From the NCBI GenBank assembly GCA_025459175.1, contig JALORC010000011.1, forward strand, positions 1-64,000: DNA of 64,000 bases, in the 5' to 3' direction. Below the pieces are notes generated by a model. That model had not been told where the DNA came from. It saw only the letters and a program-made list of their open reading frames with translations, and searched no databases. A program made the position numbers and the translations under genes. How positions within the stretch are numbered: position 1 is the first letter of the stretch; each line of letters starts with the position of its first letter. Below are positions 25,009 to 36,596 of the stretch, in pieces. The DNA is from Planctomycetota bacterium. GTDB lineage: Bacteria > Planctomycetota > UBA1135 > UBA2386.

Positions 25009-25895
25009 GGTGCGATGACCTCGTCGTCGAACGATCCGGTCGGGTGCCGACGACTGCCGCCACCACCCGACGCCTCCGCGGCCGATGGCGCCTGGCTGAC
25101 CGCCAGGGAACGCGCCAACCGCCGGCCACATAGGGGAACAAGCCGGCGCAATTCCGCCATCAGCTGGCTGAAATCCGCGGGCCGCAGCGCCTGCTTGCCG
25201 TCGCAGAGCGCCAGCTCGGGAGCGGCATGGACCTCGATCAACAGGCCATCGGCGCCCGCCATCAGCGCGGCCTTGGCCATCGGCGCCACCAGGCTCGCCT
25301 CACCGGTGCCGTGGCTCGGATCGACGATCACCGGCAACGAGGTGCGCTGCTGCAGCACCGGCACCGCTGCGAGGTCGAGCAGGTAGCGGGTCGACGGGTC
25401 GAAGCCGCGCACGCCGCGTTCGCACAGGATCACGTGCTCGTTGCCTTCCTGCAGGATGTAGTCGGCCGCGTGCAGCAGCTCGTCCAGGGTCGCCGCCGCC
25501 CCGCGCTTCAACAGGACCGGCTTGCGCTGCCGGCCGACCTCGCGCAACAGCGGGAAGTTCTGCATGTTGCGGCTGCCCACCTGCAGGATCGCGGCGTGCC
25601 GGGCGACCAGCTCGACGTCGCGTGGGTCCATCACCTCGGTGACGACCGGCAGGCCGGTCCGCTGCGACGCCTCCTCGAGCAGCAGCAGCCCCTCTTCCCC
25701 GAGGCCCTGGAACGACTTCGGTGAGGTGCGCGGTTTGAAGGCACCGCCGCGCAACACACAGGCGCCGGCCGCCGCGACCGCCTCGGCGGCGGTCAGCAAC
25801 AGGTCGCGCGTCTCCACCGCGCATGGGCCGGCCATGACGGCGAACTGATCGCCACCGATGGAGAGGCCGGGACCGAGAGGAATCGTCTTGCGCAA
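25005..25895 (-). CDS. aroF: 3-deoxy-7-phosphoheptulonate synthase (type I-beta DAHP synthase)
   Basis: 296 residues. Condenses PEP and erythrose-4-phosphate, the first step to aromatic amino acids. Family motifs: [60 protein letters not shown] and LIEVH, giving the metal ligands Cys, His, Glu and Asp. No regulatory chorismate-mutase domain precedes it. The C-terminus has a 35-residue Ser/Gly-rich tail. The start seems to be TTG at 25895. Translationally coupled to tpiA. Confidence 0.9.
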   Translation of the reverse strand: MRKTIPLGPGLSIGGDQFAVMAGPCAVETRDLLLTAAEAVAAAGACVLRGGAFKPRTSPKSFQGLGEEGLLLLEEASQRTGLPVVTEVMDPRDVELVARHAAILQVGSRNMQNFPLLREVGRQRKPVLLKRGAAATLDELLHAADYILQEGNEHVILCERGVRGFDPSTRYLLDLAAVPVLQQRTSLPVIVDPSHGTGEASLVAPMAKAALMAGADGLLIEVHAAPELALCDGKQALRPADFSQLMAELRRLVPLCGRRLARSLAVSQAPSAAEASGGGGSRRHPTGSFDDEVIAP

Positions 25896-25930
25896 AGGTG
25901 CCGCGATAACCCGAAGGGAAAGGGGGCAGG

Positions 25931-25936
25931 ACGATA
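25931..25936 (-). promoter_or_regulatory. possible -10 box before aroF
   Basis: TATCGT on the minus strand, 35 bases before the TTG start. A second box, TATCGC (25903-25908), lies exactly 7 bases before that start. I cannot say which is used. Confidence 0.3.
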
Positions 25937-25986
25937 GGGCGCGTCCGGAGGGGGGTCAAATGCAAGCCGGCCCCCGCCGCGGCCTT

Positions 25987-27132
25987 TCACCGGCCCGCGA
26001 GCAGCGCCAGGGTCGCGAACGCGGTCGATGCGGACACCATGTAGCTCGAGCCGAGGAAGTCGCAGAAGGACCCGTCCGCCCGCTGCGTCTCGAGCAGGCG
26101 CGCCCGCAGCTGGCGGCGGAACGGCTCGCGTTCGGCCGGCGGCAGCAGCTCGATCGCGAGCCCGCAGTAGTAGTGGCCGAAGTAGAAGAAGTAGCCCGCG
26201 TTCATGTAGTAGGCCTCGTGCGGCACCGGCCGCATGCGCGCGACCGCCAGGAACCGGTGGTGCGTGAAGAACTGCTCGAGCCCGGTCCGCACCATCGCAT
26301 CGGTGATGCCGGTGTCACCGGCCTGCCGCAGCGCCCAGTTGCCGACCTGGATGCGGCCGAGGCTGCCCTTCACGTCGTTGATGTGCTCGCCGCCGTTCAG
26401 GCGCGGCACCGGGCTGAGGTCGTACTCGTAGGCGCCGTTCGGCAGCCGGCAGCGGCGCACATAGCTCGCCGCGCGTTCCTGGGTCGTGGTGTCCGGCAGC
26501 CAGCCCAACCGCGCCGCCAGCCCGAGCGCCGGCACCACCGCCGCGGTCGAGAAGCTGGTGCCCCACTTCGGTCGCCGCGTGTAGGGCGGGTCGTCGTAGT
26601 AGCCGAAGCCACCGAGCGGCTCCTGGTTGCTGGCCAGCCAGCCGGCGAACTCGCGGCCGCGATGGCCGACCGGGCCGCGCCACTGGTCGGTCTGGAACCG
26701 CGGGTCCTGGGCGATCGTGGTGCAGGCGACGGTGCCGTAGAGCCAGCCCCAGACCGCGTCGTTGTCCCAGTTGGAGCCGCGCTGCGTCATCCGGCAATCG
26801 CACAACCAGCGCACGGCGCGATCCAGGGCGACGCGGCGCGCCGGGGTCTCCTCGGCGGCCAGCAACGCCATCGTCGCCAGACCGTGCGCGGCGACGCTCC
26901 ACGCGTAGTGGGTCTCGACCGCGAACACCATCTCCATCGTCGACTCGCACGACGTCGAGCCCCAGCTGCCATCCGGGTTCTGCGTGCGCACGAAGAAGTC
27001 GAGGCTGCGGTCGACCGCGGCCGCCGCCGCGGCCTCGGTGCCGAGATCGGTAGCGCCCGCGGGCGGCGGCGCCGTCACCGGCGCCTGCGGTGCCGCCAGC
27101 AGCGACCACCACAGCAGCGCCCCGAGGCTCAC
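25987..27132 (-). CDS. secreted alpha/alpha-toroid (terpene cyclase-like) protein
   Basis: 381 residues. A signal peptide (about 1-20) is followed by a prenyltransferase/squalene-cyclase type alpha/alpha barrel. QW-like repeats are visible: RTQNPDGSWGS near the start, EPLGGFGYYDD, and ETQRADGSFCDFLGSS at the end, each followed by an A/L-rich helix. No cyclase DxDD or farnesyltransferase zinc motif is seen, so it is probably not a terpene enzyme; such exported planctomycete proteins are usually unassigned. The start is GTG at 27132 overlapping the upstream lipoprotein stop (GTGA). Confidence 0.68.
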   Translation of the reverse strand: MSLGALLWWSLLAAPQAPVTAPPPAGATDLGTEAAAAAAVDRSLDFFVRTQNPDGSWGSTSCESTMEMVFAVETHYAWSVAAHGLATMALLAAEETPARRVALDRAVRWLCDCRMTQRGSNWDNDAVWGWLYGTVACTTIAQDPRFQTDQWRGPVGHRGREFAGWLASNQEPLGGFGYYDDPPYTRRPKWGTSFSTAAVVPALGLAARLGWLPDTTTQERAASYVRRCRLPNGAYEYDLSPVPRLNGGEHINDVKGSLGRIQVGNWALRQAGDTGITDAMVRTGLEQFFTHHRFLAVARMRPVPHEAYYMNAGYFFYFGHYYCGLAIELLPPAEREPFRRQLRARLLETQRADGSFCDFLGSSYMVSASTAFATLALLAGR

Positions 27133-27899
27133 GGCGACTCCTTGGCCAGCGCCGCCTGCAGCTCCTGGATGTCCTCGGCGAGGTCGGCGAGCCGATCCTT
27201 GTGCTTCTGCTCGGCGAGCTTGCCCTCGAGCTGCCACTTCTCGACCTCGAGCCCGACCTTGGTGCGCTCGCGCTCGGCGTCGCGGAGCTTCTGCTGCAGC
27301 TCGCGCTCGCGCTGCGGCAGCGTCACCTGCTCGAAGTGCGCCAGCTCCTTGGTGGCCACCGCCAGCGAACGCTCCGCCAGCTCCAGGTCGCGGCGACCGC
27401 GCTTGAGCACCAGTTCCTTGGTGGTGCGCGCGAACTCGTCGGCCTCGTACATCGCGACCAGCTCGCCGAGTTCGTCCTTGCTGTGCTCGGCGCGGTAGGT
27501 GCTCGAGTCGAAGCTGATGCGCCGCTCCTCGAGCTCGCGCGGCTTCTGGTCGGCGAGGAACACCGCGAGGTCCTGCTTCGCCTGCTCCAGATCGTCGGTC
27601 GTCTTCTGCACCGAGGCGTCGAGGGCCAGCTGGCGCATCCGGCGCTCGAACTCGGCGACCTGCTGCTCGCCGTGCGCCGCCTCGAGCTCCCGCTGCTTGC
27701 CGCGCAGCTCCTTCTGCTTCTGCTTGCGGGCGGCGAGCTTCGCGTCCGCCTTCTCCTGGTCCTGGTCGGCCGGCCGGGGCGGCGCGGCCGGGCTCGCCGC
27801 GGTCGCGGCCGGCGGCGGCTCCGCGGGCGCGGGAACGGTCCCGCAAGCACCCGACAACACGGCAACGAATGACAGCACCAGAGCGAGGCGACACACCAT
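27129..27899 (-). CDS. coiled-coil lipoprotein or secreted protein
   Basis: 256 residues. The N-terminus MVCRLALVLSFVAVLSGAC is a signal peptide ending in a weak lipobox (LSGAC), then a Pro/Ala linker. From about residue 50 to the end, almost every heptad fits a coiled coil rich in Glu, Lys, Gln and Arg. Its stop overlaps the start of the toroid protein, so the two are probably made together at the envelope, perhaps as a scaffold and its partner; that is inference. No known family was recognised. Confidence 0.65.
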   Translation of the reverse strand: MVCRLALVLSFVAVLSGACGTVPAPAEPPPAATAASPAAPPRPADQDQEKADAKLAARKQKQKELRGKQRELEAAHGEQQVAEFERRMRQLALDASVQKTTDDLEQAKQDLAVFLADQKPRELEERRISFDSSTYRAEHSKDELGELVAMYEADEFARTTKELVLKRGRRDLELAERSLAVATKELAHFEQVTLPQRERELQQKLRDAERERTKVGLEVEKWQLEGKLAEQKHKDRLADLAEDIQELQAALAKESP

Positions 27900-27906
27900 G
27901 GTCGAG

Positions 27907-27912
27907 ACGGTA
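27907..27912 (-). promoter_or_regulatory. possible leaderless -10 of the lipoprotein gene
   Basis: TACCGT followed by 7 bases and then the ATG at 27899. A transcript starting about 7 bases after the box would begin at the start codon. Confidence 0.4.
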
Positions 27913-28024
27913 GCAGCGACCGCTCGCGTTTTCCGAGCCGGCTGCAGCTCGGCGCCGGCCCGGCCACGGCGGCCCGTGGAACAACGGGGGCCGACGTGGT
28001 GCCGACGCGGTCGGCCGCCCCTGC

Positions 28025-28030
28025 TAACAT
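28025..28030 (+). promoter_or_regulatory. possible -10 of the secreted repeat protein gene
   Basis: TAACAT, 55 bases before ATG 28086. This gene also has AGGAG (28075-28079) 6 bases before the start, so it looks like a normal leadered transcript. Confidence 0.35.
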
Positions 28031-28085
28031 CCCGCCGCGGGGCATTGACCATCTCGCCACCACATCCGCCTCGCAGGAGCTCTCC

Positions 28086-29822
28086 ATGCAACTACGTTCG
28101 CTTCTCTGTGCCACCGCCCTGTTGACCGCCGCCCTGTCGGCCCAGAACTGCCCCGAGCGCAATCTCGGCGCGCTGCTCGGGATCGGCGACGACACCGTGT
28201 TCGGCATCCAGCCGATCGGCTTCGCGTTCCCGCTGGCCGGCGCCACCTACACCGACGTGCACGTCTGTGCGAACGGCTACGTGACGCTGTCGAACGCCGG
28301 CCTGCCGGTGCCCCCCGGCGGGGACTTCACCTCGTCCCCGGGCGAACTGGTCGGCGCCGCGCCGCGTCTCGCCGTGTTGTGGTGCGACCTCAATGTCACC
28401 GCTGGCAACAACGGCGGCGTCTACATCGACAGCAACCCGGCCCGCTGCACGATCACCTGGGACAACGCGGTCAACTTCGGCCAGACGACGAAGTTCCAGT
28501 TGCAGCTGCAGCTGTTCCCGAGCGGCGAGGTCCGCATGTTCTGGTCCGACGGTGCCGTCAACGACTCGACCTTCAACACCGCGTCCGGATCGGGCCTGTG
28601 CGGCGTGTCGCCCGGCGGCGGAGTGACCGCGCCAGCCCCGCTGAACCTGTCGGTAGCCAACACGACCGCCGACAACACGATCTACGAGACCTGGCCGGTG
28701 CAGGGCCAGTTCGACCTCGGCGGTCGCAGCATGCAGCTGGTGCCGATCGGGCCGGGCTGGGTACAGGTCACCACGCCGTGGAGCAACTGTGCGGCGAGCA
28801 CCGACTTCGGCGCCGGTTGCATCGGCGCCGCGGACTCGTTCTATGAGTTCATGCTGCCGGCCGGCTTCGACCTGTCCGGCACCGCCTGGCAGCTGCAGCG
28901 GACCGGCTCGGGCTACTTCGCCAGCGCGGCGGCGACGGCCTTCGTGCCGCCGACCGGCGCGGCGGCGGTGGTCGCCAACGGCGACGACGTGACCCAGGGC
29001 GTCGCACTGGCGCAGGCAATGCCGATCCCGGGCGGCACCACGGCGCAGATCACGATCTCGTCGAACGGCCACCTCGCGCTCGGCAACATCGGCAACGGCG
29101 CCGGCTTCGCCCCGGACGTCGGCAACTTCCTGGCCTTCGCGCAGACCGCCGTGGTCGGGGCCTGGCACGACTACAACCCGGCCCTGGCCGGCAGCGGCAA
29201 GGTCCTGTTCGAGCAGATCGGCGGCACCGCCTATGTGACGTGGAACGACGTCTACACGTTCGGCACGACCTCGGCGGATCGCTTCCAGTACCAGCTCGAT
29301 CTCGCCACCGGCGACATCCGCATCGTCTACGACGCGATGAACCCGGCCGGCAACCCGTACCTGGTCGGCTACTCGGTCGGCGGCTTGTCGGACCGCCCCG
29401 ACGAGGCCGACCTGTCGGTGCAGCTGCTGACGGGCATCGCCGTCGCCGACACCGCCGTGGCTGGTCTCGACCTGTCGACCGACGGCACGCCGCTGCTCGG
29501 CAACGGCCAGTTCGCCTACTCGTTCGCGAACGTGCCGAACGTCGTGCCGCTGGCGTTCCTGTACTTCGGTGACCAGCCCGCCCCGGGCGTCGACCTGGCG
29601 TTCCTCGGCCTGCCGGGCTGCCGCGCCTACACCAACGCCAACCTGACCTCGGCGTCGGTGCCGGTGACCCTGCCGGCCGGCACGGCGACCCAGCTGCTGC
29701 CGATCCCGAACACCACCAGCCTCGCCGGCGCGGTGCTGGTCACGCAAGCAGCCGCGTTCTCGTTGCAGACGCCGCTGAACCTGGTCACGTCGAACGGCAA
29801 CCGGGCCACCATCGGTTTCTGA
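28086..29822 (+). CDS. large secreted protein with duplicated beta domain and shared C-terminal module
   Basis: 578 residues. Signal peptide 1-19 (cut after LSA). Two related halves follow: about residues 20-225 (VCANGYVTLSN, LAVLWCDLNVT, QLQLQLFPSGEVRMFW) and 245-480 (ISSNGHLALGN, FLAFAQTAVVGAWHDYNP, FQYQLDLATGDIRIVYDA), each with a domain that resembles the extracellular nidogen-like fold. Residues 493-578 are the C-terminal module (LPIPNTTSLAGAVLVTQ). It has no catalytic motif, so a surface or matrix structural role is likely. Closely related to the partial protein at 2-622. No cell-wall anchor motif is seen. Confidence 0.75.
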   Translation: MQLRSLLCATALLTAALSAQNCPERNLGALLGIGDDTVFGIQPIGFAFPLAGATYTDVHVCANGYVTLSNAGLPVPPGGDFTSSPGELVGAAPRLAVLWCDLNVTAGNNGGVYIDSNPARCTITWDNAVNFGQTTKFQLQLQLFPSGEVRMFWSDGAVNDSTFNTASGSGLCGVSPGGGVTAPAPLNLSVANTTADNTIYETWPVQGQFDLGGRSMQLVPIGPGWVQVTTPWSNCAASTDFGAGCIGAADSFYEFMLPAGFDLSGTAWQLQRTGSGYFASAAATAFVPPTGAAAVVANGDDVTQGVALAQAMPIPGGTTAQITISSNGHLALGNIGNGAGFAPDVGNFLAFAQTAVVGAWHDYNPALAGSGKVLFEQIGGTAYVTWNDVYTFGTTSADRFQYQLDLATGDIRIVYDAMNPAGNPYLVGYSVGGLSDRPDEADLSVQLLTGIAVADTAVAGLDLSTDGTPLLGNGQFAYSFANVPNVVPLAFLYFGDQPAPGVDLAFLGLPGCRAYTNANLTSASVPVTLPAGTATQLLPIPNTTSLAGAVLVTQAAAFSLQTPLNLVTSNGNRATIGF

Positions 29823-29824
29823 GT

Positions 29825-29840
29825 CGCCGAGCCCACGGCG
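29825..29840 (+). terminator. small hairpin after the secreted protein
   Basis: CGCCG and CGGCG arms around a 6-base loop, starting 2 bases after the TGA. Placed like the other stop-anchored hairpins but with different sequence. No T-run. Confidence 0.35.
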
Positions 29841-29893
29841 CGCGGCGGCACACCGGGTCGGATTGCCCACTGGCCCGCGGCCGGGTGGTCGCC

Positions 29894-29899
29894 TAGCCT
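29894..29899 (+). promoter_or_regulatory. possible leaderless -10 of the histidine kinase gene
   Basis: TAGCCT, 6 bases before ATG 29906. The surrounding GCCTAGCCT is identical to the sequence before pth (minus strand, 8009-8017). Confidence 0.4.
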
Positions 29900-29905
29900 C
29901 CGGCG

Positions 29906-32900
29906 ATGCTCACGCGCCGGCGCCGCCTGCTGCAGCTCGCGTGGTTCGCGGCGGCGATGCTGGCTGCCGTCGCGTTCCGTGAGAGCTATCCGTTCGCCCC
30001 GGAATCCGACGGGCTCGACCAGGCGCTGGTCTGGCTGCCGACCGGGGTCGCGATCGCCGGCCTGTGGCTGCTCGGGCTGCGCGCGGCCTGGGTCATCGCG
30101 GTCTGCACGATCTGCCAGCGGCTGTGGATCGGCTACTCGATGGCGGTGTGGATCCCGGCGGCGATCGGCAGCACCACCGAGGCGGTGCTCGGCGCGTGGC
30201 TGCTGCGCCGGCTCGGCCTGCGCGGCGACTTCGCGTCGCTGCGCGAGCTGCTGCTGTTGCTGCTGGTGGCCACCACCGCACCCCTCGCGTCGATCCTGAG
30301 CTCGTGGCTCGGCCGCGCGCTGCCGGGCAGCTTCCGTGACCTGCCGCTGCACTCGGGCTGGGACGGCTGGTGGCGCATGAACGTGCTCGGCACGCTGACG
30401 GTGGTGCCGGTCGCGCTGCTGTGGCTCGGCCGACGCTGCCCCCGGCGCCGGCTCGACGGGCTCGCGACGCTGGCCAACGCCGCGGTCACCGCGGTGATCA
30501 CCGCGGTGGTGATGCTCGCGCTGCGGCCGGGGCTGCCGTCGATCATGATGTTGACGCTGGTACTGCCGATGGCGCTGTTGGCCGCCATGCGCGACGGGCC
30601 GCGCGGCGCCTGCACCAGCGCCTCGGTCGGCACGCTGGTGATCGCGGCCATCGCCGCCGGCGGTGGCGGTTCGTTCCTCTACCTGCCGCCGGGCGAACGG
30701 CACACCGCGGTGCAGGTGTTCCTGCTGCTGCTGACGTCGGTGCCGCTGGTGTTCGGCGCGCTGATCGCCGAGCGCGATGCGAACGCGGCCCAATGGCTGC
30801 AGAGCGAGGGGCTGCGCCGCGCCCTGATGCGGGTGCTGCCGGACATCGTCTACCGCATCCATCCGGACAACACCTATGTCGACGTGATGGTGCCGGAAGG
30901 CACCCGACTGCCGATCGACCGCGAACAGATCCTGGGGCGTCGGGTGCAGGATCTGGTCGCCCCGGGCATCTCCGCCCGGCTGCTCGCGGAGATCGAGCGG
31001 GCTCGCCACGGCCAGCCGACCCAGCCGGTCGAGTACCCGCTGCCGACCGCCACCGGGCTGCGCGACCGCGAAGTGCGCTACGTGCCGCTGCCCGACGGCG
31101 ACGTGATCGGCGTGGTGCGCGACATCACCGAGCGCAAACGCGCCGAGCGCCAGCTGGCCTGGCAGGCGGAGATCCTCGAACGCATCGCCGCGGGACGACC
31201 GACCGCGGAGATCTTCGCGGCCCTGGTCCACGAGCTCGAAGCGACGCTGCCGCGCGCCCGCGGCGCGTTGTTGCTGCGCCGCGGGCGGCGCCTGTTCCTG
31301 AGCTGTGCGCCATCGCTGCCGGCGACCTACGCCGCCGCCGTCGACGGCTTCGAGATCGGCCCCGGCCGCGCCACCTGCGGCGCCGCTGCCCACGAGAACC
31401 GGACCGTCGTCGCCGCCGACATCGAAAGCGATCCACAGTGGTTGCCGTGGCGCGACCTGATGCTGGACCTCGGCATCCGCGCCTGTTGGTCGGTGCCGCT
31501 GCGCTCCGCCGACGGCACCGTGCTCGGCACCTTCGCGAGCTACCATCCAGAACCCTACCAGCCGACCCAGCCGGCGCTCGACTTCGTCGAACGGGTGGCG
31601 ATCCTGGCGGGTCTCGCCATCGATCGCGAACGCCGCGAGAACCAACTGGCCTCGATCCTGCGCAACGTCGGCGAGGGCCTGTTCCGCAGCGTGCCGGGCG
31701 AGGGCCTGGTGCACGTGAATCCGGCCTTCGCGCGGCTGTTCGGCTACGAGTCGCCGACGGCGATGCTGGCCGAGCTGCAGACGCCGGGCAGCCCCTCCGA
31801 ACACCGCACCAGCCTCGAGCAACTGCTCGCGATCACCGCCTCGACCAGGCACCAGGAGATGCAGTTGTGCCGCCGCTGCGGCACCCGGTTCACGGCCCTG
31901 GTGTCGACCACGGTGACCCAGGACGACACCGGCGGCCCGGTCTGCGACGGCGCGGTCGCCGATGTCACGGCCCGCCGCGAGCTCGAGGAGCAGCTGCGGC
32001 ACGCGCAGAAGATGGAGGCGGTCGGTCAACTGGCCGGCGGCGTCGCCCACGACTTCAACAACCTGCTGACCGCCATCGTCGGCTATGCCGAGGCGGTGCA
32101 CGACGGCTTGCGCAACGACGATCCGTTGGTCGCCGACGTCGCCGAGATCCAGCGCGCGGCGAGTCGCGCCGCCGACCTGACGCGACAGCTGCTCGCGGTC
32201 GGCCGGCGGCAGGTGCTGTCGCCTCGCACCATCGACCTGCCGCTGGCGGTCGACCGGCTGCTCGGCATGCTGCGCCGCGTGATCGGTGAGCACATCACCG
32301 TCACCAGCCTCAAGTCGGGCCGCGGTGTCTGTGCCCGCGTCGACCAGGGCCAGCTGGAGCAACTGCTGCTGAACCTGGCGCTGAATGCGCGGGATGCGAT
32401 GCCGGGCGGTGGCCAGCTGACGATCGGCACCGACGCCGTGATGGTCGACGCCGCCACCGCCCGGGCGCACCCGGGCCTGCGCGAGGGCCAGTATGCGGTG
32501 CTGTGGGTCGCCGACAACGGCACCGGCATGACGCCGGAGGTGCAGGCGCGAGCGTTCGATCCGTTCTTCACCACCAAGGCGCCGGGGCACGGCACCGGGC
32601 TCGGGCTGTCGACGGTCTACGGCATCGTGACCCAGAGCGGTGGTGCGTTGTGGATCGACAGCGCCATCGGCCGCGGCACCACGGTCTGGATCTACCTGCC
32701 GCGGGTGGCGGCGGCGCAGGAACCGGAGCCGACGCTGACCCTGCCCCGCCCGATGACGCAGCGGGCGACCGTGCTGGTGGTCGAGGACGAGGCGCTGGTG
32801 CGCGACCTGGTGCAGCGCACGCTGACCCGCGCCGGCCACCACGTGCTGGTTGCCGAGGACGGCGAACAGGCGCTGGCCATCGCCACCGCGCGACCACAGC

Positions 32901-33202
32901 TCGACGCGATCGTCACCGACGTGGTGATGCCGCGCTGCGGCGGCCGCGAACTGGTGCAGCGGCTGTCGGCCACGCACCGGACCACGCCGGTGCTGTTCAT
33001 GTCCGGCTACGCCAGCGATGGCGAAGGGCTGCTCGCGACCGGTTCCCGCCGCACCCAGCTGCTGCACAAGCCGTTCACCGCCACACAACTGCTCGAGGCC
33101 CTCGAGCAGGTGCTGTCGACGGCGCCGTTGCCGACCTCGTCCGTCCCCGGCTCCCTCGGCACGAACCCCATCGGCCCCTCCACCACCGGCCCGGCTGTCT
33201 GA
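29906..33202 (+). CDS. hybrid sensor histidine kinase (MASE1-PAS-GAF-PAS-HisKA-HATPase-REC)
   Basis: 1098 residues. About eight membrane helices at 10-290 resemble the MASE1 sensor. A PAS domain (about 305-410), a GAF domain (about 425-575) and a second PAS domain (about 580-690) follow. The phospho-acceptor His is 715 in LAGGVAHDFNNLLTAIVGYAE-type sequence. The ATPase region has DNGTGM, FFTTK and GTGLGLSTVYG. The C-terminal receiver has Asp1005 in IVTDVVMPRCGG and FMSGYA. It senses an unknown signal and passes phosphate to its own receiver; no cognate regulator gene is adjacent. The next gene overlaps by one base (TGATG). Confidence 0.92.
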   Translation: MLTRRRRLLQLAWFAAAMLAAVAFRESYPFAPESDGLDQALVWLPTGVAIAGLWLLGLRAAWVIAVCTICQRLWIGYSMAVWIPAAIGSTTEAVLGAWLLRRLGLRGDFASLRELLLLLLVATTAPLASILSSWLGRALPGSFRDLPLHSGWDGWWRMNVLGTLTVVPVALLWLGRRCPRRRLDGLATLANAAVTAVITAVVMLALRPGLPSIMMLTLVLPMALLAAMRDGPRGACTSASVGTLVIAAIAAGGGGSFLYLPPGERHTAVQVFLLLLTSVPLVFGALIAERDANAAQWLQSEGLRRALMRVLPDIVYRIHPDNTYVDVMVPEGTRLPIDREQILGRRVQDLVAPGISARLLAEIERARHGQPTQPVEYPLPTATGLRDREVRYVPLPDGDVIGVVRDITERKRAERQLAWQAEILERIAAGRPTAEIFAALVHELEATLPRARGALLLRRGRRLFLSCAPSLPATYAAAVDGFEIGPGRATCGAAAHENRTVVAADIESDPQWLPWRDLMLDLGIRACWSVPLRSADGTVLGTFASYHPEPYQPTQPALDFVERVAILAGLAIDRERRENQLASILRNVGEGLFRSVPGEGLVHVNPAFARLFGYESPTAMLAELQTPGSPSEHRTSLEQLLAITASTRHQEMQLCRRCGTRFTALVSTTVTQDDTGGPVCDGAVADVTARRELEEQLRHAQKMEAVGQLAGGVAHDFNNLLTAIVGYAEAVHDGLRNDDPLVADVAEIQRAASRAADLTRQLLAVGRRQVLSPRTIDLPLAVDRLLGMLRRVIGEHITVTSLKSGRGVCARVDQGQLEQLLLNLALNARDAMPGGGQLTIGTDAVMVDAATARAHPGLREGQYAVLWVADNGTGMTPEVQARAFDPFFTTKAPGHGTGLGLSTVYGIVTQSGGALWIDSAIGRGTTVWIYLPRVAAAQEPEPTLTLPRPMTQRATVLVVEDEALVRDLVQRTLTRAGHHVLVAEDGEQALAIATARPQLDAIVTDVVMPRCGGRELVQRLSATHRTTPVLFMSGYASDGEGLLATGSRRTQLLHKPFTATQLLEALEQVLSTAPLPTSSVPGSLGTNPIGPSTTGPAV

Positions 33203-33831
33203 TGCACGCGATCGACCACCTGTTCGTGTTCTGCCGTCCACTCGCGCCCGAGCTCGACAGTCTGCTCCGGCACGGCCTGCAGCCGGGACTGCGCCGCGAG
33301 CACCAGGGCCAGGGCACCGCCAACCTCTGCATCGGGTTCGCCGATGCCTATCTCGAGCTGCTGTGGCTCGCTGACGAGAACGCGGCGCGGAACGCGCACA
33401 GCAAGCCGCTGGGGCTGCACGAGCGCGCCCGGTGGCGCGAGACCGGCGCCTCGCCGTTCGGCATCGCGGTGCGCCCCGAACGGACCGGCTCGCCGCCGCC
33501 GTTCGTGCCGTGGGACTACCACCCGGACTACCTGCCGCCCGGCATGTCGATCGCGATGGCGTGCAACAGCGGCGTGATCGGCGAACCGCTGTTGTTCCAG
33601 ATCGACCGCCCCTACGCGCCGTTCGGCCCGCCGCCGTGGTCCGGGCGGCGCCTGGTGGCGGCCGAACTCGTGGTCCCCGACCTGGCGCCGATGTCGCTGC
33701 TGCGCCCGGTGCAGGTGCCCGGCCTGCGCATCGTCGACGGCCCCGCCCATCGCCTCGATCTGCACTTCGACGGGGCCAGCGGCGCACCGATCGACCTGCA
33801 GCCTGCGCTGCCGGTGCGCCTGTTCGCGTGA
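33202..33831 (+). CDS. VOC/glyoxalase-like protein
   Basis: 209 residues. N-terminal IDHLFVFCRPLAPELDSL and NLCIGFADAYLELLWL, then PFGIAVRPE, resemble the glyoxalase-like (Glyoxalase_3) family, a vicinal-oxygen-chelate fold. A second half with LVAAELVVPDLAP continues the fold. The typical metal residues can only be partly placed (His5, Glu54), so activity is uncertain. It is coupled to the histidine kinase gene by a one-base overlap of stop and start, and may be a detoxification or ligand-binding partner. Confidence 0.65.
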   Translation: MHAIDHLFVFCRPLAPELDSLLRHGLQPGLRREHQGQGTANLCIGFADAYLELLWLADENAARNAHSKPLGLHERARWRETGASPFGIAVRPERTGSPPPFVPWDYHPDYLPPGMSIAMACNSGVIGEPLLFQIDRPYAPFGPPPWSGRRLVAAELVVPDLAPMSLLRPVQVPGLRIVDGPAHRLDLHFDGASGAPIDLQPALPVRLFA

Positions 33832-33838
33832 AGTGCGC

Positions 33839-36541
<2,703 letters not shown>

Positions 36542-36547
36542 CCCGGG

Positions 36548-36553
36548 AGGATA
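36548..36553 (-). promoter_or_regulatory. possible leaderless -10 of the kinase gene
   Basis: TATCCT, then 6 bases, then GTG 36541. The same hexamer stands before GTG 40671 on the other strand. Confidence 0.4.
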
Positions 36554-36571
36554 CCGCCGCGAAGGTGGTCC

Positions 36572-36595
36572 CGGGTCGCCTCGCGGGCGAGCCGG
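36572..36595 (-). terminator. stop-anchored hairpin after the secreted protein
   Basis: On the minus strand directly after TGA: outer stem CCGG/CCGG, inner stem TCGCC/GGCGA, loop CGCGA, one C-C mismatch. Same plan as 621-650. Confidence 0.55.
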
Positions 36596-36596
36596 C

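Noticed and set aside
28086..29822. PEP-CTERM or LPXTG anchored protein
   Set aside because: No PEP motif, no LPXTG, no C-terminal membrane helix with basic tail.
29627..33787. 1386-residue open frame on the minus strand
   Set aside because: It lies opposite the complete histidine kinase, has Arg/Ala/Gln-rich composition and no domain motifs; it is a GC-driven shadow frame.
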